Source: Zipacnadum sp036504235 (lineage in GTDB: Bacteria; Armatimonadota; Zipacnadia; Zipacnadales; Zipacnadaceae). Taken from it: DNA of 64,000 nt. Below the pieces are notes generated by a model that saw nothing but the letters and a program-made list of their open reading frames with translations, was not told where the DNA came from and searched no databases. Position numbers and translations under genes: made by a program. Location: contig DASXVN010000068.1 in the NCBI GenBank assembly GCA_036504235.1, forward strand, positions 1 to 64,000. Direction: 5' to 3'. Positions 37,901 to 46,223 of this stretch are shown in pieces (the stretch's first letter is position 1; each line of letters starts with the position of its first letter).

Positions 37901-39781
37901 TTCTGGCCCCTGGTCGGCGGCCAGCCCTATCTGTTCCACATGATCGGGGAGGACTGGGACGGCCAGCGCCAGGAGTTCACCCTCCCACTGATCTTCGTGG
38001 GCGTCGAGAACGTGCCCAACACCACCAACGGCGTCGCTTTCGATTCGGCCAGCACCCAGTTCATCGTCAACGCCTACCTCCAGGACGCCACCCTCGACCG
38101 GCGGCGCACGGACCTCGCCGGCCAGAAGCTGGCCTTTGCCGAGAGCAGCGGCAATAAGCCCGGCGACACCACCCTCGAGGCGACCGCCCTGGTCTGGGGC
38201 GCGGAACTCAATGACACGCCGATTGATGCGCTGGAGCTGGAGAAGAACAGCCAGCCGCGCTTCTACCCCAAGGTGGCCCAGGCGGAGGTGCGCCTCCCCG
38301 CGGTCGCGCAGACGACGGGAAGCAGCGGCACCGCGAAGATCGTCATCTCCCCCACCTATGTAGAGAAGGCCTGGGACGGGGTGGCCAACAAGGGCGAGTT
38401 GTTCGCGGAGTTGGCCGACAAGCTGCCCCTGCAGTTCGCCGCCAACCAGTCGGGCGGGCTGGCGGTACCCAACCTGGACATCTCCGGCCTGTCGCGCTCC
38501 TTCGGCCCCATCGGGGGCGCCGCGAGCAGCCTGGCGACCGGGACCTTCGACCCCACCGCCTTCTTCAGCGACTCGGCCAAGATCTTCGGCGCCATTCCCC
38601 TCAGCGCCATCATCTCGGCCATCTTCGGCGCGGATCAGATTCCCAAGCTCACCACGGAGACCGAGCGGGACGCCAACGGCGTGCCCACCGCGATCACCAC
38701 CCGGCTGAGCTGGAAGCCGGCGGTTCAGCCCTGGCCGGCGACCGGCGCGCCGATCTTCGACACCGCCGGCGGCACCGGCCTGGAGTTGTCCGCGGAGTTG
38801 CGCGCCGACCTCACCGGCGGCAGCAGCACCTCCAAGATCACCGGCAAGCTGAGCGGCTTCGGCCTCAACCTGGTGCCGCTCGGGGACATCAACTACTTCA
38901 TCCGCGTCGGCATCAAGAACATCAGCTTTGTCACGGAGGGCTCCAACAAGACCGACTTCACGCTGGAGATGGGCGAGTTCAAGTTTGGCGGCCCGCTGAG
39001 CTTCATCAACACGCTGGCCGACATCATCCCCATGAATGGCTTCAGCGACCCGCCGGCCCTGGACATCACGCCCAGCGGCGTCAAGCTGGGCTACTCGCTG
39101 GCCTTGCCCACGCTCGCCGTCGGCGTCTTCAGCATGCAGAATATGTCACTAGGCGCGGGGCTGAATCTGCCCTTCCTGGGCGACGCGCTGACCTTCCGCT
39201 TCAACTTCTGCGAGCGCCAGAACCCCTTCCTGATTACCGTCTCCATGTTCGGCGGCGGCGGCTTCTTCGCCCTGGAGCTGGGCGTGGACGGCGTGCGCTC
39301 CATCGAGGCCTCCTTCGAGTTCGGCGGCAATTTCTCACTCGATATCGGCGTAGCTAGCGGCGGCATCTACCTGATGGCCGGCATCTATTTCAAGCTCACC
39401 GGCAGCGAGGTGCAGCTCACCGGCTACGTGCGCTGCGGCGGGGCCGTGAACGTGCTGGGGATCATTACCATCTCCATCGAGTTCTACCTGGGCCTGACCT
39501 ACGAGAGCGCCGGCAACCGCTGCTGGGGCCAGGCCTCCCTGACCGTCGAGATCGAGATCCTCTTCTTCAGCGTCAGCGCGACCCTGTCCGTAGAGCGGGA
39601 GTTCGCCGGCTCCTCGAGCAGCGCCCAGCTAGACGGCGCCCGGCTCGTGGAGTTGCCCGCCGGCGAAATGCTGGCGCTCAGCGATTCGTCGTCCAACCTC
39701 TTTGCACCGACCCGCCCTCCGAGCTTCAAGGACCTGATGGCCCCGGAGGACTGGAAAGTCTACTGCGAGGCTTTTGCCTAA
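34961..39781 (+). CDS. Giant uncharacterised protein A (1606 aa) of a two-gene unit
   Basis: I chose ATG 34961 because GGGAGG lies eight bases before it. A Tat-like segment SRREWLGLAGMAAVTVPPL begins near residue 37, giving a long n-region; export is therefore possible but not certain. Residues about 430-465 form an Ala-Pro-Thr linker. The middle is beta-rich with no recognisable domain. The C-terminal 350 residues are striking: Gly-rich, alternating hydrophobic strands (MFGGGGFFALELGVDG, ASFEFGGNFSLDIG, ASGGIYLMAGIYFKL, VLGIITISIEFYLGLTYE) suggesting a long beta-sheet or barrel-like array. The next gene starts 12 bases later. I recognise no function. A DUF6603-like relationship for the C-terminus is only a memory-based suggestion. 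Confidence 0.75.
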   Translation: MRRNRLNLEVLRTPQTSDPQKEPTLTRALAPGEALMLSRREWLGLAGMAAVTVPPLGRRLAPALLGGFELVLEPQRASFLLGGRERWALEARRFAGEPLLLVERGDSLTRLRLVGARYPGTSLPADLVCELRREVRGWAMRIRFALGGAVVEAPVDNWLAGGQPATGRARLSESTLLPGSRAELRLTGPAEAQFYPSGELRLHGPDLAALSLYGQALTSDAITISLPADRGGSLLDRPPARRTVLSVPRGRRDWPLTSAVSAATGARLTCPPDAFDSLTVETGEVAGISRAALVAAGESDQTRIAYLAGPPASGASGGEFTLPLRHPRFAVAFDPDGDQAALVAGYAPEPTWLHLDGCSLKLGDEPGTPAFEAVGRGGRPSRLICEPALLGMAAPLAGALTEPAAAAPQTRVRLAAATGILIPRGPILLPAPKPAPAPTPTPAPAPTPAPPPTLGPTRQIPPATTIQPRPEIAGAALDLLPFTLPVVRHDDLLALTFRFRNLSLVTAAGQAPKLTRQKANAPAYIIVEFPPQNIAEQAFFETDPAYKVQNEYHPQGTPDDKDAGSGDDPLVAPPIPARMSRPSRLVFSVPADMKEVPYTLVSLLDWDKFDAVLSPLALPPPIPKRYTIQRGAGGVSVLPSAAVSKLNRGGQRPRSVQPPTRGASAAPLSASTASLVPVGAGVTMKPELLDAAALSRLVASFKIVPIPDDQTAIESPYRLLLSPNSLGAWLHAALPVTKANRTELWHTRLAVRASDGNLHDLGWEYARTGQTWHVVNYTPGEDAYGFLRTLRAIWSPDYAPAAPIHDNLPFRMSLDRHDRSEIVTLTADFTIPECQSRTIAAQRLMLSALGAWMDTRYGAELPLGKGLSVEEWRHQATMGRDNYVKVVYKGYLFPFGHRAALVKVTERKFERLGNSIIAYLRQRMYIVVREPEKSYPALGEPHEGRAMPLRKVRITSLVTPNLNKPEDSPILPNNYSAQAAFWPLVGGQPYLFHMIGEDWDGQRQEFTLPLIFVGVENVPNTTNGVAFDSASTQFIVNAYLQDATLDRRRTDLAGQKLAFAESSGNKPGDTTLEATALVWGAELNDTPIDALELEKNSQPRFYPKVAQAEVRLPAVAQTTGSSGTAKIVISPTYVEKAWDGVANKGELFAELADKLPLQFAANQSGGLAVPNLDISGLSRSFGPIGGAASSLATGTFDPTAFFSDSAKIFGAIPLSAIISAIFGADQIPKLTTETERDANGVPTAITTRLSWKPAVQPWPATGAPIFDTAGGTGLELSAELRADLTGGSSTSKITGKLSGFGLNLVPLGDINYFIRVGIKNISFVTEGSNKTDFTLEMGEFKFGGPLSFINTLADIIPMNGFSDPPALDITPSGVKLGYSLALPTLAVGVFSMQNMSLGAGLNLPFLGDALTFRFNFCERQNPFLITVSMFGGGGFFALELGVDGVRSIEASFEFGGNFSLDIGVASGGIYLMAGIYFKLTGSEVQLTGYVRCGGAVNVLGIITISIEFYLGLTYESAGNRCWGQASLTVEIEILFFSVSATLSVEREFAGSSSSAQLDGARLVELPAGEMLALSDSSSNLFAPTRPPSFKDLMAPEDWKVYCEAFA

Positions 39782-39793
39782 GGGAGGCTCGGG

Positions 39794-42700
39794 ATGAACC
39801 GACAAACCATCATCTGGACAGCTCTGCCCCACGGGGTGGTCACCGACGCGGCGGGGTCGCGCTTGCGGCTGTCCGTGTTCGTCTCGCCCCGCCTGGAATC
39901 CAGCGACACCGGGCGGCTGACCCTGTCCGCCTGGCCCGACTTCCTGGACTGGCCGGCCCTGGTCAATGCCCTGACCTTCACGGTGCAATTCGAGGGCAAA
40001 CCGCCGGTGGCGGCCTCGCGCCTGGAGCCCCCCAACGACGTGCCCGGCAGCGGCCTCTGGAAGGGTATCTTCCGCCCGGACACCTACGTCAAGCCCTATG
40101 TGGTGCCCGATCTGATCTCGAAGAAGCTGATCTCTTTCCCGGTGCGCAACGTGATGCTGCGCCTCAAGGACGCCTACCAGTCGGCCGCGATTGACTCGCC
40201 GACCACCGTGCCGAAGCTGGGCGCGGACCTGGAGCGCCTCGCCCCGGTACACGCGCTGCTCAGCGACATTGCGCTTGATCCGGCGCGCACCGCGCAGCTC
40301 CGCAGCCACGTGGACCTGCAGATTCAGACCTCGCCAACCCGCACCCTGCGCACCGCGCCTTTCCTGGCGCCGCGTTCTCTGTCCCTCCCGGGCGCGCGCG
40401 TGGCCTCAGCCGCGCGGAGCATCCCTCCCCCGGCGGCGACCACCCTGGCCCCCGCGGCGGTGGATTTCTACCAGGTAGCGGCGTTCCACGGGCTGGCGAG
40501 AACGGCGGTCAAGCGCCCGCCCCTGCCCACCATGGCGGCGCTGTACAACTCCGTGGATTTCCACCAGATCCTGTCCTCCCTGGGGCAGTACCCGGTGCTC
40601 ATGCGCCGCCTGCGACTGGTTGTGGACTTCGAGATTCCCCTGGCGGCCGGCCAGGGCGCCGCCCGCGTGAGCGTCGCACCCCAGTGGACCTCCACCTTCA
40701 GCACGGTGACGGTTACGCCCCCGACCAACATCATCCTGGATGCCCAGCAGTTCCTGGCGCGGCCCAAGTCCCCGGACGCGGACATCGCCGGCGGCATGCT
40801 CAAGCTCGACGACACGGACCGCTTTGAGATTGGCCAGATCGACGTGGACGGCGCGGCGCTCAAGACCGCGGAGCTGGCCAACAAAATCACCTTCGCCCCG
40901 CGCTTCCAGATTCCGGTCGCCGCGCTGGCGGCGAGAACCGCTCGGGCAACGGCCGGCCCAGCGGCCGCCAGCCCCGCGCCGCCGGCTCCCCCGCCCCCCT
41001 CCGAGGAGGACGACGGCGCGCTGCCCAGCCTGCGCTCGGCGGGGCTGTGGGTCGCCCGCGTGGACCGCGCCACCCAGATGAACCTCCAGCTCATGCAGAT
41101 CGCCGCCCACAACACCTCCCTGGCCAACAAGCAGCCGCAGGAAGTGGCCCTCTGGGCGGAGGACCTGGTGCGAGGCTACCGGGTAGACGTCTATGACGCG
41201 GAGTCCAGCAAGTGGTACTCGCTCTGCCGCCGGGTGGGCAGCTACAAACTCACCAACCCGGGCCGGACCGTCACCTTTGAGGATGAGGGCTGGGTCTCCA
41301 GCGCCGCCACCTCGCCCGCGGACCAGCCGACGGAGATGCACGTCCACGAATCCATGTTCCGCTGGGAGGGCTGGAGTCTCGTGGCTCCGCGCCCCGGCGC
41401 GGCCGTGCAGGGCCAGGGCACACCAGGCAACCAGACCCAGTTCGGCCTGGCCGCCAGCTTCACCCCCCCGCCCGGCTCGCTGCCCCGCCTGCGTTTCGGG
41501 CATGAATACCGCCTGCGCGCCCGCGTGGTGGACCTCGCCGGCAATAGCCTGACTCTGGCGGAGGCCGATGACTCCCTGGCCTCGCCGCCCATCACCTACT
41601 TCCGCTCCGAGCCGGTCGCCCCGCCGGTGGTCACCCCCCGCGAGGACGTGACCACCTCGCCCGGCGAGTCCGTGCTCCGCGTGGTCATCCACACCGCCAA
41701 CGACTCCCCGGCGAAGGACACCGTGCTCACTACCGAGGTCTCCGAGCGGCACCTGCTGCCCCCGCGCACCTCGGAGCAGATGGCCGAGTTCCATGAGGAA
41801 TTCGACGCCCCCGCCGGCGTCAAGGGCGACGCGGCGACCTACCAGCTCCTCGCCACCCACGACCAGGCGCCGCCGGCTTTCGTCCCCGGCGCCACGCTGC
41901 CCCTGCCCTACCTGCCCGACCCGCTGGCCGTCGGCGTGCTGGCCCGTCTCACCGTCGAGCCCGGCTCGCCCCAGCCGGCGGTCCAGACGCTGCAGATACC
42001 CTTCGGCGAGGACTGGCCCAATCTCAAGTCGATCCGCCTGGTGGCCTTCGAGCCGAAGGCCGCCGGCGCGCAGATGACCTACGAGGACGCCAACCACGTG
42101 CTGCGCGTCCCCCTGCCCAAGGCGCAACTGTCCCAGTTGGAGCTAAGCTGCTACCTCAAGCCCACCGCGCTGCCCCGCATGAACCTGTGGCGCTGGACCA
42201 TGGAGGGCGTCGTCGCCCCCACGGTGCGCGCCAAGTCGCTGGCCCCCGCCGATGCGCTGCTCGTGCATCGGACTCTCCACGACCCGGCGCAGCTCCCGGC
42301 GATGAGCGCCAAAATCGGCCTCAGCCCTGCGCAGATGACGAACATCCAGACCCTTCGGACCGGGGCCCAGGAGGGCCGCCACTGGCTGCTCACCCCCTCG
42401 CGCACCGTGACGCTGCTCCACGCGGTCCAGCAACCCCTCACCACGCCGCAGTTCGCCAAGCTGGCGAGCACCCGCGGCTACGGGGAGACCTTCACCAGCC
42501 TGACCGATGACGTGCCCAGCGACGGGCACAGCACCACCAAGGTCGAGGTTTTCGCCAAGTGGAGCGAGACCGTGGACCCGCTGGGCGAGGACAAGCCCCG
42601 CGTCCTGCAGGGCCAGGCGCGCGTCTGCGAGCTACCCCTGGATCGCTGGGACACGGTGGCCCGGCTGCTGCGCCAGCGCGAGGAGTTCGGCGACACCAAG

Positions 42701-43816
42701 TACCGCCGGGTGACCTACCAGGCCACGGCTACCAGCCGTTACCGCGAGTACTTCCCCTTCACCGCGGCGGACGTGGCGGCGGGCAAAGTCGTGATCAGCC
42801 GCACCGGGACGCCGCAGGACCTGGACGTGCTCAGTTCCGCCCGCCCGGCCGCCCCCCGCGTGGTCTACGTGATCCCCACCTTCGGCTGGCAGCAGACCGC
42901 CCTCCCCAACGGCATCCGCAGCACCCGCTCCGGCGGTGGCCTGCGCGTCTATCTCGAGCGCCCCTGGTTCTCCTCCGGCGACGGGGAGTTGCTGGGCATC
43001 GTGCTCTACCAGGGCGCGGCCGGCCCGCGCCTCGCCACCATGGTGGCCGCGCCGGGCGTCTCGGAGGTGCTGCGCCCCTTCGTCACCCAGTGGGGCCAGG
43101 ACCCCCTATGGCGAGCGGGCGCGATCGGCGCGCCGCCGGTCCCGGGGGACTTCCAGAGCCCCGCCGCCACCGAGTCCAACCTCAGCCTGGGGGAGGTCCC
43201 AGGGGCGCAGGTGAGCGTCGTCGGCTTCCCGGTGAACTACGATGAGGAGCGGCAACTGTGGTACGCCGAGGTGGTCATGAACCCGCAGGACGCCTACTTC
43301 CCCTTCGTGCGCCTGGCGCTCGCCCGCTACCAGCCCCAGTCCCTGCAGTACGGCGGCACGGACGTCAAGCTCTCCCGCGTAGTCCTGGCCGACTTCGCCC
43401 AACTAACGCCGGATCGCTCGGCGGTAGTCACTTTCGACCCCGCCAGCAACACCGGCCTGAACGTGACGGTGACCGGCCCCACCTACAACCAGTCGGCGCT
43501 CGGACGGGGGCCGGAGGACCTGGCGGTGCTGGAGGTAAGCGTGGAGCAGAAGACGCCCAACGTGGGCGGGGAGTTGACCTGGGCGCCGGTGGCCGGTGAT
43601 CCGGTGCCGCTCAAGTTCGTCCCGGCGCGCGCGGGCGGCTCGGCCTGGCAGGCCCCGGTGACGCTGCCCGGGCCGCGCGGTGGGGGCAAGTACCGCCTGG
43701 TAATCCGCGAGTACGAGACCCTACCCGTAGACCCGCCGACCACGCCGGTCCTCATGGTGGCGGCCCAAGCGGCGCGGGGCCGGCGGCTGGTCTACGCGGA
43801 TGCGATTGAAGTCTAG
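39794..43816 (+). CDS. Giant uncharacterised protein B (1340 aa) of a two-gene unit
   Basis: The ATG lies 12 bases after the preceding stop with AAGGGAGG in between, so the two giants are co-translated. No signal peptide is visible (MNRQTIIWTALPHGVVTDAA). Notable stretches are FVSPRLESSDTGRLTLSAWP near the start, a Pro-rich linker near 400, ALWAEDLVRGYRVDVYDAES (about 455), HVHESMFRWEGWSL (about 517), LRFGHEYRLRARVVDLAGNS (about 570, fibronectin/tail-protein-like) and VYLERPWFSSGDGELLGIVL (about 1053). The overall character is an all-beta multidomain protein. No transmembrane helices, kinase, protease or nuclease motifs were seen. Conservation of aromatic-rich motifs suggests a defined family, but I cannot name it. 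Confidence 0.75.
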   Translation: MNRQTIIWTALPHGVVTDAAGSRLRLSVFVSPRLESSDTGRLTLSAWPDFLDWPALVNALTFTVQFEGKPPVAASRLEPPNDVPGSGLWKGIFRPDTYVKPYVVPDLISKKLISFPVRNVMLRLKDAYQSAAIDSPTTVPKLGADLERLAPVHALLSDIALDPARTAQLRSHVDLQIQTSPTRTLRTAPFLAPRSLSLPGARVASAARSIPPPAATTLAPAAVDFYQVAAFHGLARTAVKRPPLPTMAALYNSVDFHQILSSLGQYPVLMRRLRLVVDFEIPLAAGQGAARVSVAPQWTSTFSTVTVTPPTNIILDAQQFLARPKSPDADIAGGMLKLDDTDRFEIGQIDVDGAALKTAELANKITFAPRFQIPVAALAARTARATAGPAAASPAPPAPPPPSEEDDGALPSLRSAGLWVARVDRATQMNLQLMQIAAHNTSLANKQPQEVALWAEDLVRGYRVDVYDAESSKWYSLCRRVGSYKLTNPGRTVTFEDEGWVSSAATSPADQPTEMHVHESMFRWEGWSLVAPRPGAAVQGQGTPGNQTQFGLAASFTPPPGSLPRLRFGHEYRLRARVVDLAGNSLTLAEADDSLASPPITYFRSEPVAPPVVTPREDVTTSPGESVLRVVIHTANDSPAKDTVLTTEVSERHLLPPRTSEQMAEFHEEFDAPAGVKGDAATYQLLATHDQAPPAFVPGATLPLPYLPDPLAVGVLARLTVEPGSPQPAVQTLQIPFGEDWPNLKSIRLVAFEPKAAGAQMTYEDANHVLRVPLPKAQLSQLELSCYLKPTALPRMNLWRWTMEGVVAPTVRAKSLAPADALLVHRTLHDPAQLPAMSAKIGLSPAQMTNIQTLRTGAQEGRHWLLTPSRTVTLLHAVQQPLTTPQFAKLASTRGYGETFTSLTDDVPSDGHSTTKVEVFAKWSETVDPLGEDKPRVLQGQARVCELPLDRWDTVARLLRQREEFGDTKYRRVTYQATATSRYREYFPFTAADVAAGKVVISRTGTPQDLDVLSSARPAAPRVVYVIPTFGWQQTALPNGIRSTRSGGGLRVYLERPWFSSGDGELLGIVLYQGAAGPRLATMVAAPGVSEVLRPFVTQWGQDPLWRAGAIGAPPVPGDFQSPAATESNLSLGEVPGAQVSVVGFPVNYDEERQLWYAEVVMNPQDAYFPFVRLALARYQPQSLQYGGTDVKLSRVVLADFAQLTPDRSAVVTFDPASNTGLNVTVTGPTYNQSALGRGPEDLAVLEVSVEQKTPNVGGELTWAPVAGDPVPLKFVPARAGGSAWQAPVTLPGPRGGGKYRLVIREYETLPVDPPTTPVLMVAAQAARGRRLVYADAIEV

Positions 43817-43821
43817 CGGCG

Positions 43822-44004
43822 GTTTCAAAACCGTGCCGACTGGGGTAGGAGTGGTGGCGTCGGGCCGTTGTAGGGGCGGAAGTTCGGCGTCTGCGCCGAA
43901 TCTCCGCCCGCGGCTACCACTAAGTTAGCGCCTTGGCGCGGGCGGAGATTGCCCGGCAGACCGGGCAACTTCCGCCCCTACGCAGGACACGACGGTTTTG
44001 AAAC
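43822..44004. repeat. MITE-like nested inverted repeat in convergent gap
   Basis: Outer 13-base inverted ends GTTTCAAAACCGT (43822-43834) and ACGGTTTTGAAAC (43992-44004) enclose a hairpin element bounded by TTGTAGGGGCGGAAGTT on the left and AACTTCCGCCCCTACG on the right. Inner palindromes such as CGGCGTCTGCGCCG are nested inside. The unit fills the gap between convergent genes. No transposase is encoded. Confidence 0.75.
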
Positions 44005-44023
44005 TGCTTCCACCCTACCAACT

Positions 44024-45463
44024 CTACATCTCGTCCAGCAACCGCCAGAAGGCCGCGGCGGTTTCCCGAAAACCCGCCACTCCCGGCACGGCCGGCCGCA
44101 ACGTGACCACGCCGTCCCAACTGCGGCAGCGTAGCGCGGACAGTATCTCCTTGACCTCCGCCTCCCCGCGACCCGGCAGCGTGCGTGTCCCGTCCCGCAG
44201 GGCGTCCTCCAGGTACAAATACCGCGTGCGCCGCCGCAGCGTGCCCTGGTAGCAGACCTGCAGGAAGGGCCGCTGCTGCGCCCCCGCGAAGCGCCCCGGG
44301 TTGAAGGCAAAGGGCGGCGCCCCCTCCCCCGCCTGCGCGTAAAGCTGCTCGTAGAAGGACGCCTCGGCCCAGGTATTTTGCACGTACACCGGCCGCCCGG
44401 CTTGCGTCAGACCCAGCGCGTAGGCGAAATCGTCGGCCCCGCCGACCGGGACGATCAGCGGCACGCCCAGTTCCCCCGCCACCTGTTCGGCCATCAGGTC
44501 CCCGCTGGTCCCCTTGACCGCCGCGACCTGCACTCCCGAGGCCGGCAGTTGCTCCCGCCAGCGGCCCCAGTCCTCCGCGGTGATCTCCACGGCATTGATC
44601 GCCTCCGAGCGAATCGCCTCCAGCACTTCCTCCCACACCTCCGAGATGTCCCCCGCCACCGCCGCGAGGGTGAAGTCCTCGGCGGCCAGCCGCGCCGTCT
44701 TGATCTTGCCGCGCTGCCAGACGCAGTCCCGGCAGGCCGGGTTGTCGCACAGCACCGCCGCCGGGTCCAGCCGCAGGGCCTCCCCGACCACCGCCAGCAT
44801 CCCCCCCGCGTCCAGCAACCGGCAAACCGCCCCGCCGATCTTGCCCACCTGCTCCACCCCGCGCTCGCGGAAGAGGTGATCCAGCCGCAGGAAATCCCGA
44901 TGCGGGCCGGCCATCGCCGCCACGGTAATCGTGACCGTCTCCCCCGCGTCGTTCACGTACGAGGACTTGACCTCCCCCAGGTACACCGCCCCGGCCAGCG
45001 TCTCGGCAGTGTGCAGGGTGGTGTTGCGGTCCTGATCCACGCCCAGCAGCAGGATCTTGCCGCCCGTGGTCGCCAGCCGGTGGTAGGGGGTGTTCTCGCC
45101 GTACGCGGTCGCGGCCCGCTCGTGGTCGGCGAGCAGATCCGCCGCTCCGGGTCCGATCGCGGCGACGGAGTGCGTGGGGTGCAGGCTGCGGACCGCGCCG
45201 GGCCGCCGCCAGAAAGCGTCGGCGATGGCCCCCAGCGAGGTAGCGGTGCTGCGCCGGTCAAAGGGCTGCGCCCCGCCGAAGGTCGGCACGGCGACCAGCC
45301 CCGCGTTGCCGCAGGCCTCCAGCAGCGCGTCAATCACCGTCTCCGCGCCGCCCTCGACCGGCCCGAGCGCCGACAGCGAGGAATGCACCAGCACGCGGTC
45401 CCCCGGCTGCAGGCCCAGCGCCCGCAAACCGTCCAGCAGATCAGCGCGAGTCAAAGCTGCCAT
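44024..45463 (-). CDS. AAC(3)-family N-acetyltransferase fused to a TIM-barrel-like domain
   Basis: Residues 1 to about 265 match the aminoglycoside 3-N-acetyltransferase (YokD) fold: VLVHSSLSALGPVEGGAETV (about 25-44), AVPTF, and the active-site HPTHSVAAIGPGAADLL (about 95-111). This domain normally makes up the whole protein. Here about 210 residues follow (EVWEEVLEAIRSEAINAVEI, GVQVAAVKGTSGD, VPLIVPVGGADDFAYALG), resembling a xylose-isomerase-like sugar isomerase/epimerase barrel, possibly shortened. It is the last gene of an operon with two SIS proteins, a sugar kinase and a deacetylase, so the substrate is more likely a cellular amino sugar than an antibiotic. That is inference. Confidence 0.8.
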   Translation of the reverse strand: MAALTRADLLDGLRALGLQPGDRVLVHSSLSALGPVEGGAETVIDALLEACGNAGLVAVPTFGGAQPFDRRSTATSLGAIADAFWRRPGAVRSLHPTHSVAAIGPGAADLLADHERAATAYGENTPYHRLATTGGKILLLGVDQDRNTTLHTAETLAGAVYLGEVKSSYVNDAGETVTITVAAMAGPHRDFLRLDHLFRERGVEQVGKIGGAVCRLLDAGGMLAVVGEALRLDPAAVLCDNPACRDCVWQRGKIKTARLAAEDFTLAAVAGDISEVWEEVLEAIRSEAINAVEITAEDWGRWREQLPASGVQVAAVKGTSGDLMAEQVAGELGVPLIVPVGGADDFAYALGLTQAGRPVYVQNTWAEASFYEQLYAQAGEGAPPFAFNPGRFAGAQQRPFLQVCYQGTLRRRTRYLYLEDALRDGTRTLPGRGEAEVKEILSALRCRSWDGVVTLRPAVPGVAGFRETAAAFWRLLDEM

Positions 45464-45475
45464 ATCCGCCCCCCT

Positions 45476-46213
45476 CTAGAGATAGAAGATGCGGTCTCGA
45501 TTCTCCGCCAGCAGCCGCTGGTTGTGCTCGTCCCCGCCGGGTAGGTTGGCGCTGACGAACACCGGCGGCTCCAGCCCCCGCTCCACCAGCAGCGCGATGA
45601 CCTGCGCCGCCAGCTCATTGGCCACCGCGCAGCCCAGCACCGTCGAGAGCGGGCCGGTCCGCTGCTCCAGACCCGGAATCGCCACCGCCGCGTCGCCCAG
45701 CGGCGAGCAGTTGTCGATCACCTGATCGCACAGCTCGTGCAGGTGCTTGCCGCTCGGGTGCCGGCTGGGCACGCCCTCCGCGTAGGCCAGCGAGGTGATC
45801 GCAATCGTCGTCACCTGCCGCTCGCGCGCGGCCAAGGCCATGTCAATGGTGACCGCGTTGCGCCCCGACGTGGACGAAATCAGCAGCACATCGCCAGGCC
45901 CCGCGGGGCTGCTTTCCAGCAGCACCCGCCCCAGGTCCGGCAGGCGCTCGAGCTGCGAGGTGAGCGTAATCGGCCGCACCAGCAGATTCATGCCCTGCGG
46001 ATAGATGGGGTTGAGGAGCATCAGCCCGCCGGTGCGGTAGACCAGTTCCTCGGTGAGGATGAACGAGTGGCTGGCCCCAAAGGAAAACAGGCAGCGCCCG
46101 CCGGCCACCGCGTCGGCCATGGTCTCCGCTGCCTGCTCCAGCGCGGGGAGCGCGGTGTCCTGCAGTCGCTGCAGTCCGGCGAGAGCCTCGCGCAGATAGG
46201 CGCCGCTAGTCAT
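45476..46213 (-). CDS. SIS-domain sugar isomerase/deaminase-like protein 1
   Basis: This 245-residue protein starts at ATG 46213, with a perfect AGGAGG six bases before it; upstream in-frame codons have no site. The SIS phosphosugar-binding fold shows in CLFSFGASHSFILTEELVYR and LLISSTSGRNAVTIDMALAA, where the Ser/Thr/Gly loop binds sugar phosphate. The C-terminal segment VFVSANLPGGDEHNQRLL is shared with the next SIS gene upstream, so the two are paralogues of the UPF0309-like group. It lies 10 bases from that paralogue and 12 bases before the acetyltransferase gene. The likely substrate is an amino-sugar phosphate. The exact reaction is unknown. Confidence 0.87.
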   Translation of the reverse strand: MTSGAYLREALAGLQRLQDTALPALEQAAETMADAVAGGRCLFSFGASHSFILTEELVYRTGGLMLLNPIYPQGMNLLVRPITLTSQLERLPDLGRVLLESSPAGPGDVLLISSTSGRNAVTIDMALAARERQVTTIAITSLAYAEGVPSRHPSGKHLHELCDQVIDNCSPLGDAAVAIPGLEQRTGPLSTVLGCAVANELAAQVIALLVERGLEPPVFVSANLPGGDEHNQRLLAENRDRIFYL

Positions 46214-46223
46214 GGGGAGCCTC

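Noticed and set aside
34961..43816. Phage tail or contractile injection structural genes
   Set aside because: Size and beta content suggested it, but there are no sheath, tube, baseplate, spike or AAA+ genes nearby, and no motif supports it.
44024..45463. Acquired aminoglycoside-resistance gene
   Set aside because: Base composition matches its neighbours, it is fused to a second domain and embedded in a metabolic operon, with no mobile element attached.
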